Assembly: GCF_023509015.1 (NCBI RefSeq)
Contig: NZ_CP094975.1
Coordinates: 5,263,501-5,327,500, forward strand
Length of the DNA stretch: 64,000 nucleotides
Origin: Pseudomonas abieticivorans
GTDB taxonomy: Bacteria > Pseudomonadota > Gammaproteobacteria > Pseudomonadales > Pseudomonadaceae
Reading direction: 5' to 3'
A program made the position numbers and the translations under genes. This document shows, one piece after another, positions 44,741-54,166 of the stretch; positions within the stretch are counted from its first letter, which is position 1; each line of letters begins with the position of its first letter. The notes under the pieces were generated by a model that searched no databases, was not told where the DNA came from, and worked only from the letters and a program-made list of their open reading frames with translations.

Positions 44741-47253
44741 AGGTCCGCGTGCCGTCATCCCCGCTCCAGCAGCCGCCCGAATTGTTGCCACCTGCCCAGT
44801 TGTCGTTGTTCAAGCGCTTGACCGCCCGTTTGCTGGGCCGCGGTTTGAGCCGGCTGCGGGCCCAGCATCGCGACTCCTGGTTCCATGGCCATGCCGTGGG
44901 CCAGCGCAACGGGCACGCCGAAGGGGTCAAGGACGGTTACGACGAGGGCCGGGTGGACGGTTACGAAGAGGGCCGCCAAGTGCTGCTGATTCGTGACACC
45001 CGCCCCGAAGGCCATGGCGTGCCGGGGGTGGATGACTACCTGTTCGACGACTGGAAGCTGCCCCTGACCGCCGAGCTTAAAAAGCGCATCAAGGCCGACG
45101 TGGCGCAGCGCCTGCCAGCCCATGCGCAGCCGAGCGCGGCGCAGTGGAAGATGATTTTCAGCGAAACGCCTGCCACCTACGTGATTGCCGGGGCCGGGGC
45201 GGGCAAGTCGACCTCGCTGGTGCTGCGGGTGCTATTGCTTAACCATTACCTGGGCTTTGAGTTGGGCGCCATGACCGTGGTTACCTTTACCCGCGAGTCA
45301 CGCAAAGACTTCATCAACAAGCTGATCCAGGTGTTCGCGTTGTGGGGCTACGCCTTGGCGCTCAAGGATGCCCGTGACGTGGTGCGCACCTTCCACTCGC
45401 GGATTTTCCCGATGGTGCGCAGCCTGCCGGGCTTCGGCCAGTTGCGCGCATTCGAGAACCTCAGCAACCAGGCCACCGCGGGGGAGGAGGACAGCGACAG
45501 CAACCCCTTCGACTTGCGCCTGAACGACGCCCAGCGCCAGCAGATGAACCTGTGCTACCGCGACTTGCTGGGCAGCAGCGAGCGTTTCGCCGAGCTGATC
45601 GCCACGCTGCGCCGCCAGGCCTTGCAGCTCAAAGAGCTGGACCGCGACCACCCCGACGTGCAAAAGCGCGTGGCGGTGACCGAGTTGTCCTCCAAGCGTG
45701 ACGAAGAGCTGTGCGACACCATCGAAGACCTGTGGTTTGCCGCTGGAGCGTGGCCGATCAAGGGTATCGAGCCCAACCGTACGCCGGTGCAAATCAATGG
45801 CAGCGCTTTCCACTGCCATGGCTACATCGCGCAAATGGACGCCTGGGTGGTGCTGGGCTTCGACCCCGGTGAAAACCAGCAGATCAAGCGCAACGGTGCC
45901 AAATTGCCGGTGTGGGCCGAGTGGGTGATCAAGCGCACGTTGTTCCAGGCGTTCTGCAGCAAACCGGTGATCTGGCTGGAAAACTACGCGGCCGCCAAGC
46001 GCCTGCTGCAATCGCTGGCCGGCGATGCGGTGGCGGGGCCGGGGTTCGACTACAAGGTCAAGGGCGAGTTGGTGACCGCGCCGCTGTTGGACTGCTTCGT
46101 GGGCGCCGCCGGGTTTATCGAGAACCTGGGCCTGGACGTGTCCGCCACCGTTGGCCAGATGAGCTTTGCCAGCGAGGACAGCGACCGGTATTTCTTCGAA
46201 GCGCTGAGCCTGTACTGGAAAGCCTTCGAGGCGCACCTGTTGCAGCAGTCGCCTCCGGTGATGACCTACAACCGCATGTTCGCCCTGTTTGGCGAAACCA
46301 GCCCGGAAAACCTCAAGCAACTGAGCAATGACAGCCTGCGTGGCCTGTCGCACCTGATGGTCGACGAGTTCCAGGATGTGTCGCCGCAGATCGTTTCCTG
46401 GCTGCGTGCCTGCCTGCGCGAGATCCGCAGCCGCGGGCCGCAGTTGCACACCGGTTGGGCGGCGCAGCACTCGTCACTATTGTGCGTGGGCGACGACTGG
46501 CAGTCCATTTACGGCTGGCGCGGCAGTTCGCCCAAGTACTTCATGGAGTTCCCCAAGCAGTTCGCCTCGCCAGCCACCACCAAGGTGATGCTCAGCGACA
46601 ATTACCGCAGCCACCAATACATCATCGACGCCGCCGAACACCTGGTGCGCCCGGCGCCGGCCATCACCGGCAAGAAGGCCAAGGCCGCAGGCGGCGAGCG
46701 TGAATTGATCCCGGTCAGGGTGCTAGACCGTAACGACGAGGCCATGGCCCAGCGCATCACCGCGCATTACCAGGCCGGCGATTCGATCCTGCTGCTGTAC
46801 CGCAAGGGCAGCGATCGCGCGCTGGCCGGGCCCTATCTGCAAGGGCTCATCCATCAGGAACAGGCGCTGGCCGCCAAGGACCGGCGACTCAAGCAACTGA
46901 CCTACCACAGCTCCAAAGGCCTGCAAGCCGACGCGGTGTTCTTGCTGGGCGACTGCCAGCACGTGACTCGCTCGCCCTGGAAGAACCAGGCCTACCGCTT
47001 GGCGGGGCTAGGCAAGGCCGGGGACAGCGAGGCTTACGACAACGCGCAGAAGGAAGAGGTATTGCGCCTGGCTTACGTGGCGGTCACGCGGGCGGTGAGC
47101 CACTGTTACTGGTACATCGATGAGCCGGCCCAAGACAACCCGGGGGTGGCCAAGGCCAGTGACCAGGTCGCGGGTGATAAAGCGTTTTTCGAGGATGTGC
47201 GTACGCTCAGGTCCCCTTCACCGCAACCTTCCCCCTCGGCAAAGAGGCGCTGA
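44728..47253 (+). CDS. UvrD/Rep-like superfamily 1 helicase
   Basis: The protein (841 residues from TTG 44728; GTG 44749 is an alternative) has SF1A helicase motifs: Walker A AGAGAGKST (about 154-161), VVTFTRESRKDF, DEFQDVSPQ, GDDWQSIYGWRGSSP, LSDNYRSH, YHSSKGLQADAV and LAYVAVTRA. It is an ATP-driven DNA translocase. It differs from UvrD, Rep and PcrA by a 140-residue N-terminal extension with Gly-rich repeats (GHAVGQRNGHAEGVKDGYDEGRVDGYEEG) and by a long insertion between motifs. No nuclease domain is visible. The C-terminus (SPSPQPSPSAKRR) is low complexity. Precise role, repair or defence, is not evident from neighbours. Confidence 0.88.
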   Translation: MTPHEVRVPSSPLQQPPELLPPAQLSLFKRLTARLLGRGLSRLRAQHRDSWFHGHAVGQRNGHAEGVKDGYDEGRVDGYEEGRQVLLIRDTRPEGHGVPGVDDYLFDDWKLPLTAELKKRIKADVAQRLPAHAQPSAAQWKMIFSETPATYVIAGAGAGKSTSLVLRVLLLNHYLGFELGAMTVVTFTRESRKDFINKLIQVFALWGYALALKDARDVVRTFHSRIFPMVRSLPGFGQLRAFENLSNQATAGEEDSDSNPFDLRLNDAQRQQMNLCYRDLLGSSERFAELIATLRRQALQLKELDRDHPDVQKRVAVTELSSKRDEELCDTIEDLWFAAGAWPIKGIEPNRTPVQINGSAFHCHGYIAQMDAWVVLGFDPGENQQIKRNGAKLPVWAEWVIKRTLFQAFCSKPVIWLENYAAAKRLLQSLAGDAVAGPGFDYKVKGELVTAPLLDCFVGAAGFIENLGLDVSATVGQMSFASEDSDRYFFEALSLYWKAFEAHLLQQSPPVMTYNRMFALFGETSPENLKQLSNDSLRGLSHLMVDEFQDVSPQIVSWLRACLREIRSRGPQLHTGWAAQHSSLLCVGDDWQSIYGWRGSSPKYFMEFPKQFASPATTKVMLSDNYRSHQYIIDAAEHLVRPAPAITGKKAKAAGGERELIPVRVLDRNDEAMAQRITAHYQAGDSILLLYRKGSDRALAGPYLQGLIHQEQALAAKDRRLKQLTYHSSKGLQADAVFLLGDCQHVTRSPWKNQAYRLAGLGKAGDSEAYDNAQKEEVLRLAYVAVTRAVSHCYWYIDEPAQDNPGVAKASDQVAGDKAFFEDVRTLRSPSPQPSPSAKRR

Positions 47254-47514
47254 TCAGCCAAGTGCCGACAATGAGTGCGGCGGAATAAAGGCTTCCAGTT
47301 CCGCCTCCACGGCCTCGATGATGCGCTCAACGTCGGCGGCATTCATGACCGTGGCGCACGGCAGCCCGGCGATGGCAATCAGGGTTTCGCCACTGGCGCG
47401 ATCAAACAGCCGGGCGATCATGCTGCTGGGCGCGTCCATGCTCGCCTCGAAACCCATCGGGTGGAAATGCCAGCGCATGACTTGGCAGGCGTTGGGAAAG
47501 GTCATTTTGTTCAT
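47254..47514 (-). CDS. DUF1652-like small protein
   Basis: The ATG at 47514 follows AAGGTAGG. The 86-residue product (QVMRWHFHPMGFEAS, then MIARLFDRASGETLIAIAGLP and a helical acidic tail) resembles the Pseudomonas DUF1652 family: a conserved FxPxxFExS start and xVRLFDxxSG strand. Function unknown. Its stop codon directly abuts the helicase stop (47253/47254) in a tail-to-tail arrangement with no spacer. Confidence 0.65.
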   Translation of the reverse strand: MNKMTFPNACQVMRWHFHPMGFEASMDAPSSMIARLFDRASGETLIAIAGLPCATVMNAADVERIIEAVEAELEAFIPPHSLSALG

Positions 47515-47735
47515 GGTGCCTACCTTATGCGTCGTGCAACTTTTCGCAACCGTGAATGAGGTGCGGGCAGGGGGCCTTTGCAAGGGTGAGCCGAGCGCAA
47601 AACTGAAGTTAAAAATAGCATCGGCGTGTGAACGGCATGCGTGTTTTTTAAGAGTTATGGCAGTTTAAGTCCAGTTTTTTGATCCACGTCATAAAATGCC
47701 CGACCAATGGAAGTGCCACTGTTACGCCATGTTTC

Positions 47736-47753
47736 GGCTTAAACGTTTAAGCC
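47736..47753. promoter_or_regulatory. Perfect 18-bp palindrome
   Basis: GGCTTAAACGTTTAAGCC is fully self-complementary with no spacer. It is centred about 93 bases upstream of the sigma-28-like -10 box and is a candidate site for a dimeric regulator of the divergent DUF1652 gene or the chemoreceptor. Confidence 0.6.
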
Positions 47754-47819
47754 AACGTTTGCGCGCTAAGTTCATATTTTTACGCTGTTGGCCAGCTTTA
47801 AATATTTTCAATAAGTAAC

Positions 47820-47844
47820 TCATGTTTCTAAAGTTTAGCCGATA
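47820..47844 (+). promoter_or_regulatory. Sigma-28 type promoter for chemoreceptor 3
   Basis: TCATGT (47820-47825), 12 bases, then GCCGATA (47838-47844) resembles the FliA pattern TCAAGT-N12-GCCGATAA. It lies about 93 bases before the ATG, as expected for a flagellar-regulon chemoreceptor. Confidence 0.65.
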
Positions 47845-47936
47845 TCCGGAGTATGGCAGTGGCTTACCCGGACGCGCTCGCCAGTGCATTGGATCAATGG
47901 CATGGATGCTTGCCGTCTCCATTTGAGAGTATCGCC

Positions 47937-49562
47937 ATGAGCCTACGAAGCCTGAATATCGCGCCGCGCGCCTTCCTTGGATTTGCCTTCATCGCCTTGC
48001 TGGTGGTGGCCTTGGGCATCTTCTCCTCCAACCGCATGTCGCTGATCCGCCAAGCAGCGGTTGATGTACAAACCAACGCGTTGCCCAGCGTGGGCTATCT
48101 GGGTAATTTGGTTGAAGGGGTACTGCGTTTACGTATTGTCTCGTTTCGCACGCTGGTCAATCGCGACCCCTCGGCGCTGCTGGAGACGCAAAACCGTATT
48201 AACGAACTAGTGGGTAATATCAAGAAAGCCCAAGCCAATTATGAAGGTTTGCCACAAAGCAATGAAGAGGCCGCGCTTTATCGTGAGTTCTCCAATACCC
48301 TGGCTAACTACTTGAATGCTCAGAGCCAGATGCTAGCCCTGTCGCAGCAAGACAAGGTCGACGAGATGCGCGCACTGATCAATGGCGCGATCAAGGACGG
48401 TACCGACAAGATGGGCGATCAGCTCAATCGTCTGGTTGCCATCAATCGCGCCAGTGCGCAACAGGCCAACAGCAGCTCGGCGGCAGATTACAGCGCGGCT
48501 AATTGGGGCGTGGTGGTGGTGTCGGTCTTTGCCTGCTTGGCCACCGTTTTGTTGGCCCTGTTGCTGACCCGCAGTATCGTCAACCCGTTGAACCTGGCGG
48601 TGAAGGCGGCCCAGTCGATTGCCGGGGGCAACCTGACCCAGGCCATCGATGCCCGTGGCAGTGACGAGCCGGCGCGGCTACTGGCGGCCTTGGCTGACAT
48701 GCAGGGCAATCTGCGCAACACCATCCAGCAAATTGCAGGCTCCGCCACCCAGCTGGCTTCGGCTGCCGAAGAGTTGAGCGCCGTTACTGAAGAGGCCTCC
48801 AAGGGCTTGGCCCAGCAAAACAACGAGATCGAACAGGCGGCCACCGCTGTCAACGAAATGACTGCGGCGGTGGAAGAAGTGGCGCGCAACGCGGTGTCCA
48901 CCTCCCAGGCCTCCCAGGAGTCCAGCCAGGTGGCGGTGCAGGGCCGTGATCGGGTGGTCGATACCGTGGGTGCGATTCAGTCCATGACCCAGGACGTGCA
49001 GCAGACGTCGGTGCTGGTCGAGGGCCTGGCGGTGCAAGGGCGCGACATTGGCCAAGTGCTGGATGTGATCCGGGCGATTGCCGAACAGACCAACCTGCTG
49101 GCGCTTAACGCCGCCATCGAGGCTGCGCGAGCCGGTGAGGCGGGGCGTGGTTTTGCCGTGGTGGCCGACGAGGTTCGGGCCCTGGCTCATCGCACCCAGC
49201 AATCGACCCGCGAGATCGAGCAGATGGTCGCCGGCATCCAGAACGGTACGGGTGAAGCGGTGCAGTCGATGCAGCAAAGCAGCCAGCGCAGCCAGAGCAC
49301 CTTGGACCTGGCCCGCCAGGCCGGCACAGCGCTGCAGCAGATCACCGAATCCATCTCGCTGATCAACGAGCGCAACCTGGTCATCGCCAGCGCCTCCGAA
49401 GAGCAGGCCCAGGTGGCCCGCGAAGTGGACCGTAACCTGGTGAACATTCGCGATTTGGCCAACCAATCGGCCGCCGGCGCCCACCAGACCAGCGCGGCCA
49501 GCCACGAACTGTCGCGCTTGGCCGTGGACCTGAGCGGCATGGTTGCACGCTTTGTGATTTAA
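47937..49562 (+). CDS. Methyl-accepting chemotaxis protein (receptor 3)
   Basis: The ATG at 47937 follows GAGAG and starts [28 protein letters not shown], the first membrane segment. The 541-residue protein has a four-helix-bundle sensor ([26 protein letters not shown], about 35-185), a second membrane segment (about 190-215), HAMP, and the tip [33 protein letters not shown]. Its signalling half is very close to receptor 1 (shared [29 protein letters not shown]), so the two are recent paralogs with different sensors. Confidence 0.93.
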   Translation: MSLRSLNIAPRAFLGFAFIALLVVALGIFSSNRMSLIRQAAVDVQTNALPSVGYLGNLVEGVLRLRIVSFRTLVNRDPSALLETQNRINELVGNIKKAQANYEGLPQSNEEAALYREFSNTLANYLNAQSQMLALSQQDKVDEMRALINGAIKDGTDKMGDQLNRLVAINRASAQQANSSSAADYSAANWGVVVVSVFACLATVLLALLLTRSIVNPLNLAVKAAQSIAGGNLTQAIDARGSDEPARLLAALADMQGNLRNTIQQIAGSATQLASAAEELSAVTEEASKGLAQQNNEIEQAATAVNEMTAAVEEVARNAVSTSQASQESSQVAVQGRDRVVDTVGAIQSMTQDVQQTSVLVEGLAVQGRDIGQVLDVIRAIAEQTNLLALNAAIEAARAGEAGRGFAVVADEVRALAHRTQQSTREIEQMVAGIQNGTGEAVQSMQQSSQRSQSTLDLARQAGTALQQITESISLINERNLVIASASEEQAQVAREVDRNLVNIRDLANQSAAGAHQTSAASHELSRLAVDLSGMVARFVI

Positions 49563-49618
49563 GCCTGGTTCGCACAGTGGTAGGGTCAGGCACCGCGTTC
49601 ATGCGTAAGGAGAACAGC

Positions 49619-50797
49619 ATGCGTTATTCAGCCCTGACCCAACGAATCGCCGGCGAAGGTGCCGCCGCCTGGAACATTCACTACCGCGCCCTGGAACTGA
49701 TGGCGCAGGGCCGTGAGGTGTTGTTGCTGTCGGTCGGCGATCCGGACTTCGACACCCCGGCGCCGATCGTCGAGGCGGCCGTGGCCAGCCTGCAGGCCGG
49801 CGACACCCATTATTCGGAGGTGCGCGGCAACCTCTCGCTGCGCCAGGCCATTGCCGGCCACCACGGCCAGCGCAGCGGCCGGCTGGTTGACCCGGGCGAG
49901 GTGCTGGTGCTGGCCGGCGCCCAGTGCGCGGTGTATTCGGTGGCACACTGCGTGCTGGACCCCGGTGATGAGATCCTCGTGGCCGAACCCATGTACGTCA
50001 CCTACGAGGCGGTGTTCGGCGCGTGTGGCGCGACCATCGTGCCGGTCCCGGTGCGGCCCGAGCAGGGTTTTCGGGTGCAGGCCGCCGATGTGGCCGCGCG
50101 CATCACCGCCAAGACCCGGGCCCTGTTGATCAACAGCCCGCACAACCCCACCGGCGCCAGCCTGCCACGGGCGACCTGGGAGCAATTGGCAGCGCTGTGC
50201 ATCGAGCACGACCTGTGGTTGATCAGCGACGAGGTCTACAGCGAGCTGCTGTATGAAGGCGAACATATCAGCCCCGCGAGCCTGCCGGGCATGGCCGAAC
50301 GCACGGCGACCATCAACAGCCTGTCCAAGTCCCACGCCATGAGTGGTTGGCGTGTCGGCTGGGTGATCGCCCCGCAGGCGCTGGCCGATCACCTCACTCA
50401 CCTGGCGCTGTGCATGCTTTATGGCCTGCCGGACTTCGTCCAGCACGCAGCCGAAGTGGCGATCAACAGTCACCTGCCGGAAGTCGACGCCATGCGCGAC
50501 ACCTATCGCGAGCGCCGCGACCGGGTGTGCGCGGCCTTGGAAGGTTGCCCGGGGCTGCGCGCACTCAAGCCTGACGGCGGCATGTTCGTGATGATCGACA
50601 TCCGTGAAACCGGGATCGGCGCCCAGGCCTTCGCCGATCGCCTGCTGGAGCGTCACGGCGTATCGGTATTGGCAGGCGAGGCGTTCGGGCCCAGCGCGGC
50701 GGGGCATTTGCGCCTGGGGCTGGTGCTGGACAGCGAGCGGCTGGAGGAGGCATGCCGGCGGATCGCAGCGTGCGCGGTGGAAATATTGGAGCAGTGA
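49619..50797 (+). CDS. aruH: Arginine:pyruvate transaminase AruH-like
   Basis: The ATG at 49619 follows AAGGAG. The 392-residue class I PLP aminotransferase closely fits my recollection of P. aeruginosa AruH: opening RYSALTQRIAG, LLLSVGDPDFDTPAPIV, INSPHNPTGASLPRATWE, ISDEVYSELLYEGEHISPASLPGM, the PLP Lys in SLSKSHAMSGWRVGW, and SVLAGEAFGPSAAGHLRLGLV. AruH transfers the amino group of L-arginine to pyruvate in the arginine transaminase pathway. The usual partner aruI and the aruRS regulators are not beside it, so it may act on another amino acid or be separated from its pathway. Confidence 0.82.
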   Translation: MRYSALTQRIAGEGAAAWNIHYRALELMAQGREVLLLSVGDPDFDTPAPIVEAAVASLQAGDTHYSEVRGNLSLRQAIAGHHGQRSGRLVDPGEVLVLAGAQCAVYSVAHCVLDPGDEILVAEPMYVTYEAVFGACGATIVPVPVRPEQGFRVQAADVAARITAKTRALLINSPHNPTGASLPRATWEQLAALCIEHDLWLISDEVYSELLYEGEHISPASLPGMAERTATINSLSKSHAMSGWRVGWVIAPQALADHLTHLALCMLYGLPDFVQHAAEVAINSHLPEVDAMRDTYRERRDRVCAALEGCPGLRALKPDGGMFVMIDIRETGIGAQAFADRLLERHGVSVLAGEAFGPSAAGHLRLGLVLDSERLEEACRRIAACAVEILEQ

Positions 50798-50840
50798 TCA
50801 GCCCCCTGTAACTGTCTTGAAATTGCGTGCCTCTCAGGAT

Positions 50841-51836
50841 TCCCAGGCGTGCCTGTGTAGGAGCGGATTCATCCGCGAAAATGCCGCCGCGGTGCATCAG
50901 GCATACCGCGTCGCGGCTTTCGCGGATGAATCCGCAGGGTGAATCCCAGGCGTGCCTGTGTAGGAGCGGATTCATCCGCGAAAAGGCCGCCACGGTGCAT
51001 CAGGCATACCGCGTCGCGGCTTTCGCGGTGCATCAGGCATACCGCGTCGCGGCTTTCGCGGAGGAATCCGCTCCTACAGGGAGAATCCCAGGCGTGCCTG
51101 TGTAGGAGCGGATTCCTCCGCGAAAAGGCCGCCGCGGTGCATCAGGCATACCGCGTCGCCGCTTTCGCGGATAAATCCGCTCCTACAGGGTGAATCCCAG
51201 GCGTGCCTGTGTAGGAGCGGATTCACCCGCGAAAAGGCCGCCGCGGTGCATCAGGCATACCGCGTCGCGGCTTTCGCGGATAAATCCGCTCCTACAGGGT
51301 GATTCCCAGGCGTGCCTGTGTAGGAGCGGATTCATCCGCGAAAAGGCCGCCGCGGTGCATCAGGCATACCGCGTCGCGGCTTTCGCGGATGAATCCGCTC
51401 CTACAGGGTGAATCCCAGGCGTGCCTGAGTAGGACGGGATTCCCCCGCGAAAAGGCCGCCGCGGTGCATCAGGCATACCGCGTCGCGGCTTTCGCGGATA
51501 AATCCGCTCCTACAGGGTGATTCCCAGGCGTGCCTGTGTAGGAGCGGATTCATCCGCGAAAAGGCCGCCACGGTGCATCAGGCATACCGCGTCGCGGCTT
51601 TCGCGGATAAATCCGCTACAGGGTGATTCCCAGGCGTGCCTGTGTAGGAGCGGATTCATCCGCGAAAAGGCCGCCACGGTGCATCAGGCATACCGCGTCG
51701 CGGCTTTCGCGGATGAATCCGCAGGGTGAATCCCAGGCGTGCCTGTGTAGGAGCGGATTCATCCGCGAAAAGGCCGCCACGGCTCATCAGGCATACCGCG
51801 TCGCGGCTTACGCGGATGAATCCGCTCCTACAGGGG
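50841..51836. repeat. Tandem array of nine REP-type units, about 109 bp each
   Basis: Units begin with TCCCAGGCGTGCCTG at 50841, 50944, 51086, 51195, 51304, 51413, 51522, 51628 and 51731. Spacings are 103, 142, 109, 109, 109, 109, 106 and 103. Each unit holds a REP inverted pair, TGTAGGAGCGGATTCATCCG and its complement CGGATAAATCCGCTCCTACA, around GTGCATCAGGCATACCGCGT. The 142-bp unit carries an internal 33-bp duplication; the 103-bp units lack CTCCTA. The block fills the gap between the converging aruH and kguD genes. Open frames across it encode repeat-derived peptides and are not genes. Confidence 0.95.
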
Positions 51837-51843
51837 GGCGATA

Positions 51844-52803
51844 TCATTGGACGCGGTTGGGCGGTGTCTCGCCGCGCAATGCTGCGATCATGTTGTCGAC
51901 CGCGCAACGCGCCATGGCCTCGCGGGTTTCTTCAGTGGCCGAGCCGATGTGCGGCGTGGCGACCACGTTGTCCAGTTGCAGCAGCGGCGAGTGCGGGTCC
52001 AAGGGCTCGCGCTCGAACACATCCAGGCCGGCGGCACGGATCTGCCTGCTTTGCAGGGCGTTGATCAGCGCCGCTTCGTCCACCACCTTGCCCCGGGAAA
52101 TGTTGATGAAGATGCTGCCCGGGCGCATCAGGGCAAACTGGCGGGCACCGATCAGTTTTTCCGTCTCGGCGGTCAGGGGCAGGGTCAGGCAGACGAAATC
52201 GGCTTGCTGCAACAGGCTGTCCAGGCTGACGTGGCGGGCGTTGAAGCGCTGGTCCACGGCGGGCTTGGGCGAGTGGCTGTTGTAGATAATCGGCATGTCG
52301 AAGCCAAAATGCCCGCGCTGGGCCAATGCCTCGCCGATACGGCCCATGCCGATGATGCCCAGGGTCTTGCCGTGCACGTCGGTGCCGAACTGCGCCGGGC
52401 CGATGTTTTTGGTCCATTCACCGTTGCGCACCAGGGTGGCCAGCTCCACGACCCGGCGGGCGGCGGCCAATACCAGGGCAAAGCCGGTGTCGGCCGTGGT
52501 CTGGGTCAGCACGTCCGGGGTGTTGGTCAGCACGATGCCGCGTTGCTTGAGGTAGGCCAGGTCGTAATTGTCCACGCCCACCGAGACGCTCGACACCGCT
52601 TGCAATTGGCTGGCACCGGCCAACAGGTTGGCGTCCAGCTTCAGGCTGGCACCCAGCAAACCGTGGGCCTGGGGCAGGGCCTGGCGCAGGCGTTCACGGC
52701 CTTCGGGGCCTGTGGTGTCAACGAACGTTACCTGGGCCTCGGCCTGCAGGCGGGCCAGCAGTTCGGGCGAGAGCTTTTTGTACAGCACAACATGCTTTTT
52801 CAT
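51844..52803 (-). CDS. kguD: 2-ketogluconate 6-phosphate reductase
   Basis: This 319-residue D-isomer 2-hydroxyacid dehydrogenase has the nucleotide motif LGIIGMGRIGEAL and the catalytic Arg, Glu and His in INISRGKVVDE, DVFEREPL and TPHIGSAT. As the last gene of the kguEKTD order it is assigned as the NAD(P)H-dependent reductase that turns 2-keto-6-phosphogluconate into 6-phosphogluconate, feeding the Entner-Doudoroff route. The start follows AAGG at good spacing and lies 13 bases after kguT. A GhrB-like reductase on free 2-ketogluconate would look similar. Confidence 0.9.
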   Translation of the reverse strand: MKKHVVLYKKLSPELLARLQAEAQVTFVDTTGPEGRERLRQALPQAHGLLGASLKLDANLLAGASQLQAVSSVSVGVDNYDLAYLKQRGIVLTNTPDVLTQTTADTGFALVLAAARRVVELATLVRNGEWTKNIGPAQFGTDVHGKTLGIIGMGRIGEALAQRGHFGFDMPIIYNSHSPKPAVDQRFNARHVSLDSLLQQADFVCLTLPLTAETEKLIGARQFALMRPGSIFINISRGKVVDEAALINALQSRQIRAAGLDVFEREPLDPHSPLLQLDNVVATPHIGSATEETREAMARCAVDNMIAALRGETPPNRVQ

Positions 52804-52816
52804 GAATAGGCCTTGT

Positions 52817-54100
52817 TCACGCGTGGGTGGGGTGCGGCGGGAGGGCCGGTTGCCGGGCGTCTTTGGTTTTCAGGCAAAGGGTCAGGATGGCCGAGGCCAG
52901 CAGCGCGCCGCTCATCAGCAGGTACGAGGCGCCGGGGTTGCCGGTGCTGCCGTTGAGGTAGCCGACCAGGTAGGAGCCGCCGAACGAGCCTAGGGCGCCC
53001 ATGCTGTTGATCAGCGCCATGGCGCCCCCGGCGACGTTGGCCGGGAGGATTTCCGGAACGATGGCAAAGAACGGCCCATAGGGCGCGTACATGCAGGCCC
53101 CGGCGATCACCAGCAGGCAGTACGACCACCAGAAGTGTTCGCTGCCCAGCGCATACGAGCCATAAAACGCCAACGCCGCCAGTAGCAGTGGCGGCCAGAC
53201 GAAGCGCTTGCGCCGCTGGATCTTGTCCGAGCCCCAGGACACCGCCAGCATCGCCAGGGCTGCGGCGCCGTAGGGCAGGGCCGACAGCCAGCCGGCTTCG
53301 ACCATGTCCATCTGCGCGCCTTGCTTGAGGATCGACGGCAACCACAGCACGAAGCCGTACACACCGATGCTCCAGCAGAAAAACTGGATCGACAGCACGA
53401 TCACCTTGATCGAGCGGAAGGCCTCAGCATAATTTTTCACCGGCTTGATGCCAGCCTGTTCGGCCTCCAGCGCCTGGGCCAGGGCTTGCTTGTCGCCTTC
53501 GCTCAGCCATTTGGCCTCGCTGGGCTTATCGTCGGCCAGGCGCCACCAGATAAACGCCCAGATCACCGCAGGCAAGCCTTCGACGATGAACATCCAGCGC
53601 CAGCTGAAATGCTGCACCAGGTAGCCCGAGACCACGCTCATCCAAAGCATGGTCACCGGGTTGCCCAGGATCAGGAAGGTGTTGGCCCGCGAGCGTTCGG
53701 CGCGGGTGAACCAGTGGCACAGGTACACCAGCATGGCGGGCATCACCACGGCCTCGACCACACCGAGCATAAAGCGGATGGCGATCAGCCAATAGGCGCT
53801 GTCGACCATGCCGGTCAGGCTGGCCAGGACGCCCCAGGCGATCAGGCTGGCGAAGATCAGCTTCTTCACGCTGTTTTTCTGCGCGTAAATCGCCCCCGGT
53901 ACCTGGAAAAAGAAATAGCCGAGGAAAAACAGCGCCCCCAGCAGCGAGGACAGGCCAGGGGTCATCTTCAAATCGTCGGCCATGCCGGAGGCTGCGGCAA
54001 AACCATAGTTGGCCCGGTCCAGGTAGGCCAGGCTGTAGGTGATGAACACGATCGGCATGATGTACCACCAACGGCGGGTGGCCAATTTCAGGGTGTGCAT
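52817..54100 (-). CDS. kguT: 2-ketogluconate transporter (MFS)
   Basis: The ATG at 54100 is preferred over ATG 54118 because GGGAGC precedes it. The 427-residue protein has twelve membrane segments and the ACS-type MFS opening FITYSLAYLDRANYGFAAASGM, plus MPAMLVYLCHWFTRAERSRANTFLI. Position between kguK and kguD assigns it as the inner-membrane 2-ketogluconate:proton symporter. Confidence 0.92.
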   Translation of the reverse strand: MHTLKLATRRWWYIMPIVFITYSLAYLDRANYGFAAASGMADDLKMTPGLSSLLGALFFLGYFFFQVPGAIYAQKNSVKKLIFASLIAWGVLASLTGMVDSAYWLIAIRFMLGVVEAVVMPAMLVYLCHWFTRAERSRANTFLILGNPVTMLWMSVVSGYLVQHFSWRWMFIVEGLPAVIWAFIWWRLADDKPSEAKWLSEGDKQALAQALEAEQAGIKPVKNYAEAFRSIKVIVLSIQFFCWSIGVYGFVLWLPSILKQGAQMDMVEAGWLSALPYGAAALAMLAVSWGSDKIQRRKRFVWPPLLLAALAFYGSYALGSEHFWWSYCLLVIAGACMYAPYGPFFAIVPEILPANVAGGAMALINSMGALGSFGGSYLVGYLNGSTGNPGASYLLMSGALLASAILTLCLKTKDARQPALPPHPTHA

Positions 54101-54166
54101 GGTCTTGCTCCCGAGCATCTTGTCGTTATGGGCAACCGGTACGTAAAGCTATGACGCCTGAACGGG

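Larger units (their letters stand above)
47515..47936. other. AT-rich regulatory region upstream of chemoreceptor 3
   Basis: This 422-base divergent spacer is clearly richer in A/T than its surroundings. It holds an 18-bp perfect palindrome and a sigma-28-like promoter. No gene was recognised. Confidence 0.6.

Noticed and set aside
50841..51836. Possible CRISPR array
   Set aside because: Units are 109 bp with no unique spacers, carry REP inverted pairs and have no cas genes nearby.
50827..52064. Series of 60-220-residue open frames across the REP array
   Set aside because: They are translations of the repeat unit itself (CRSGFIREKAAAVHQAYRVAAF pattern), a known source of false gene calls in Pseudomonas.
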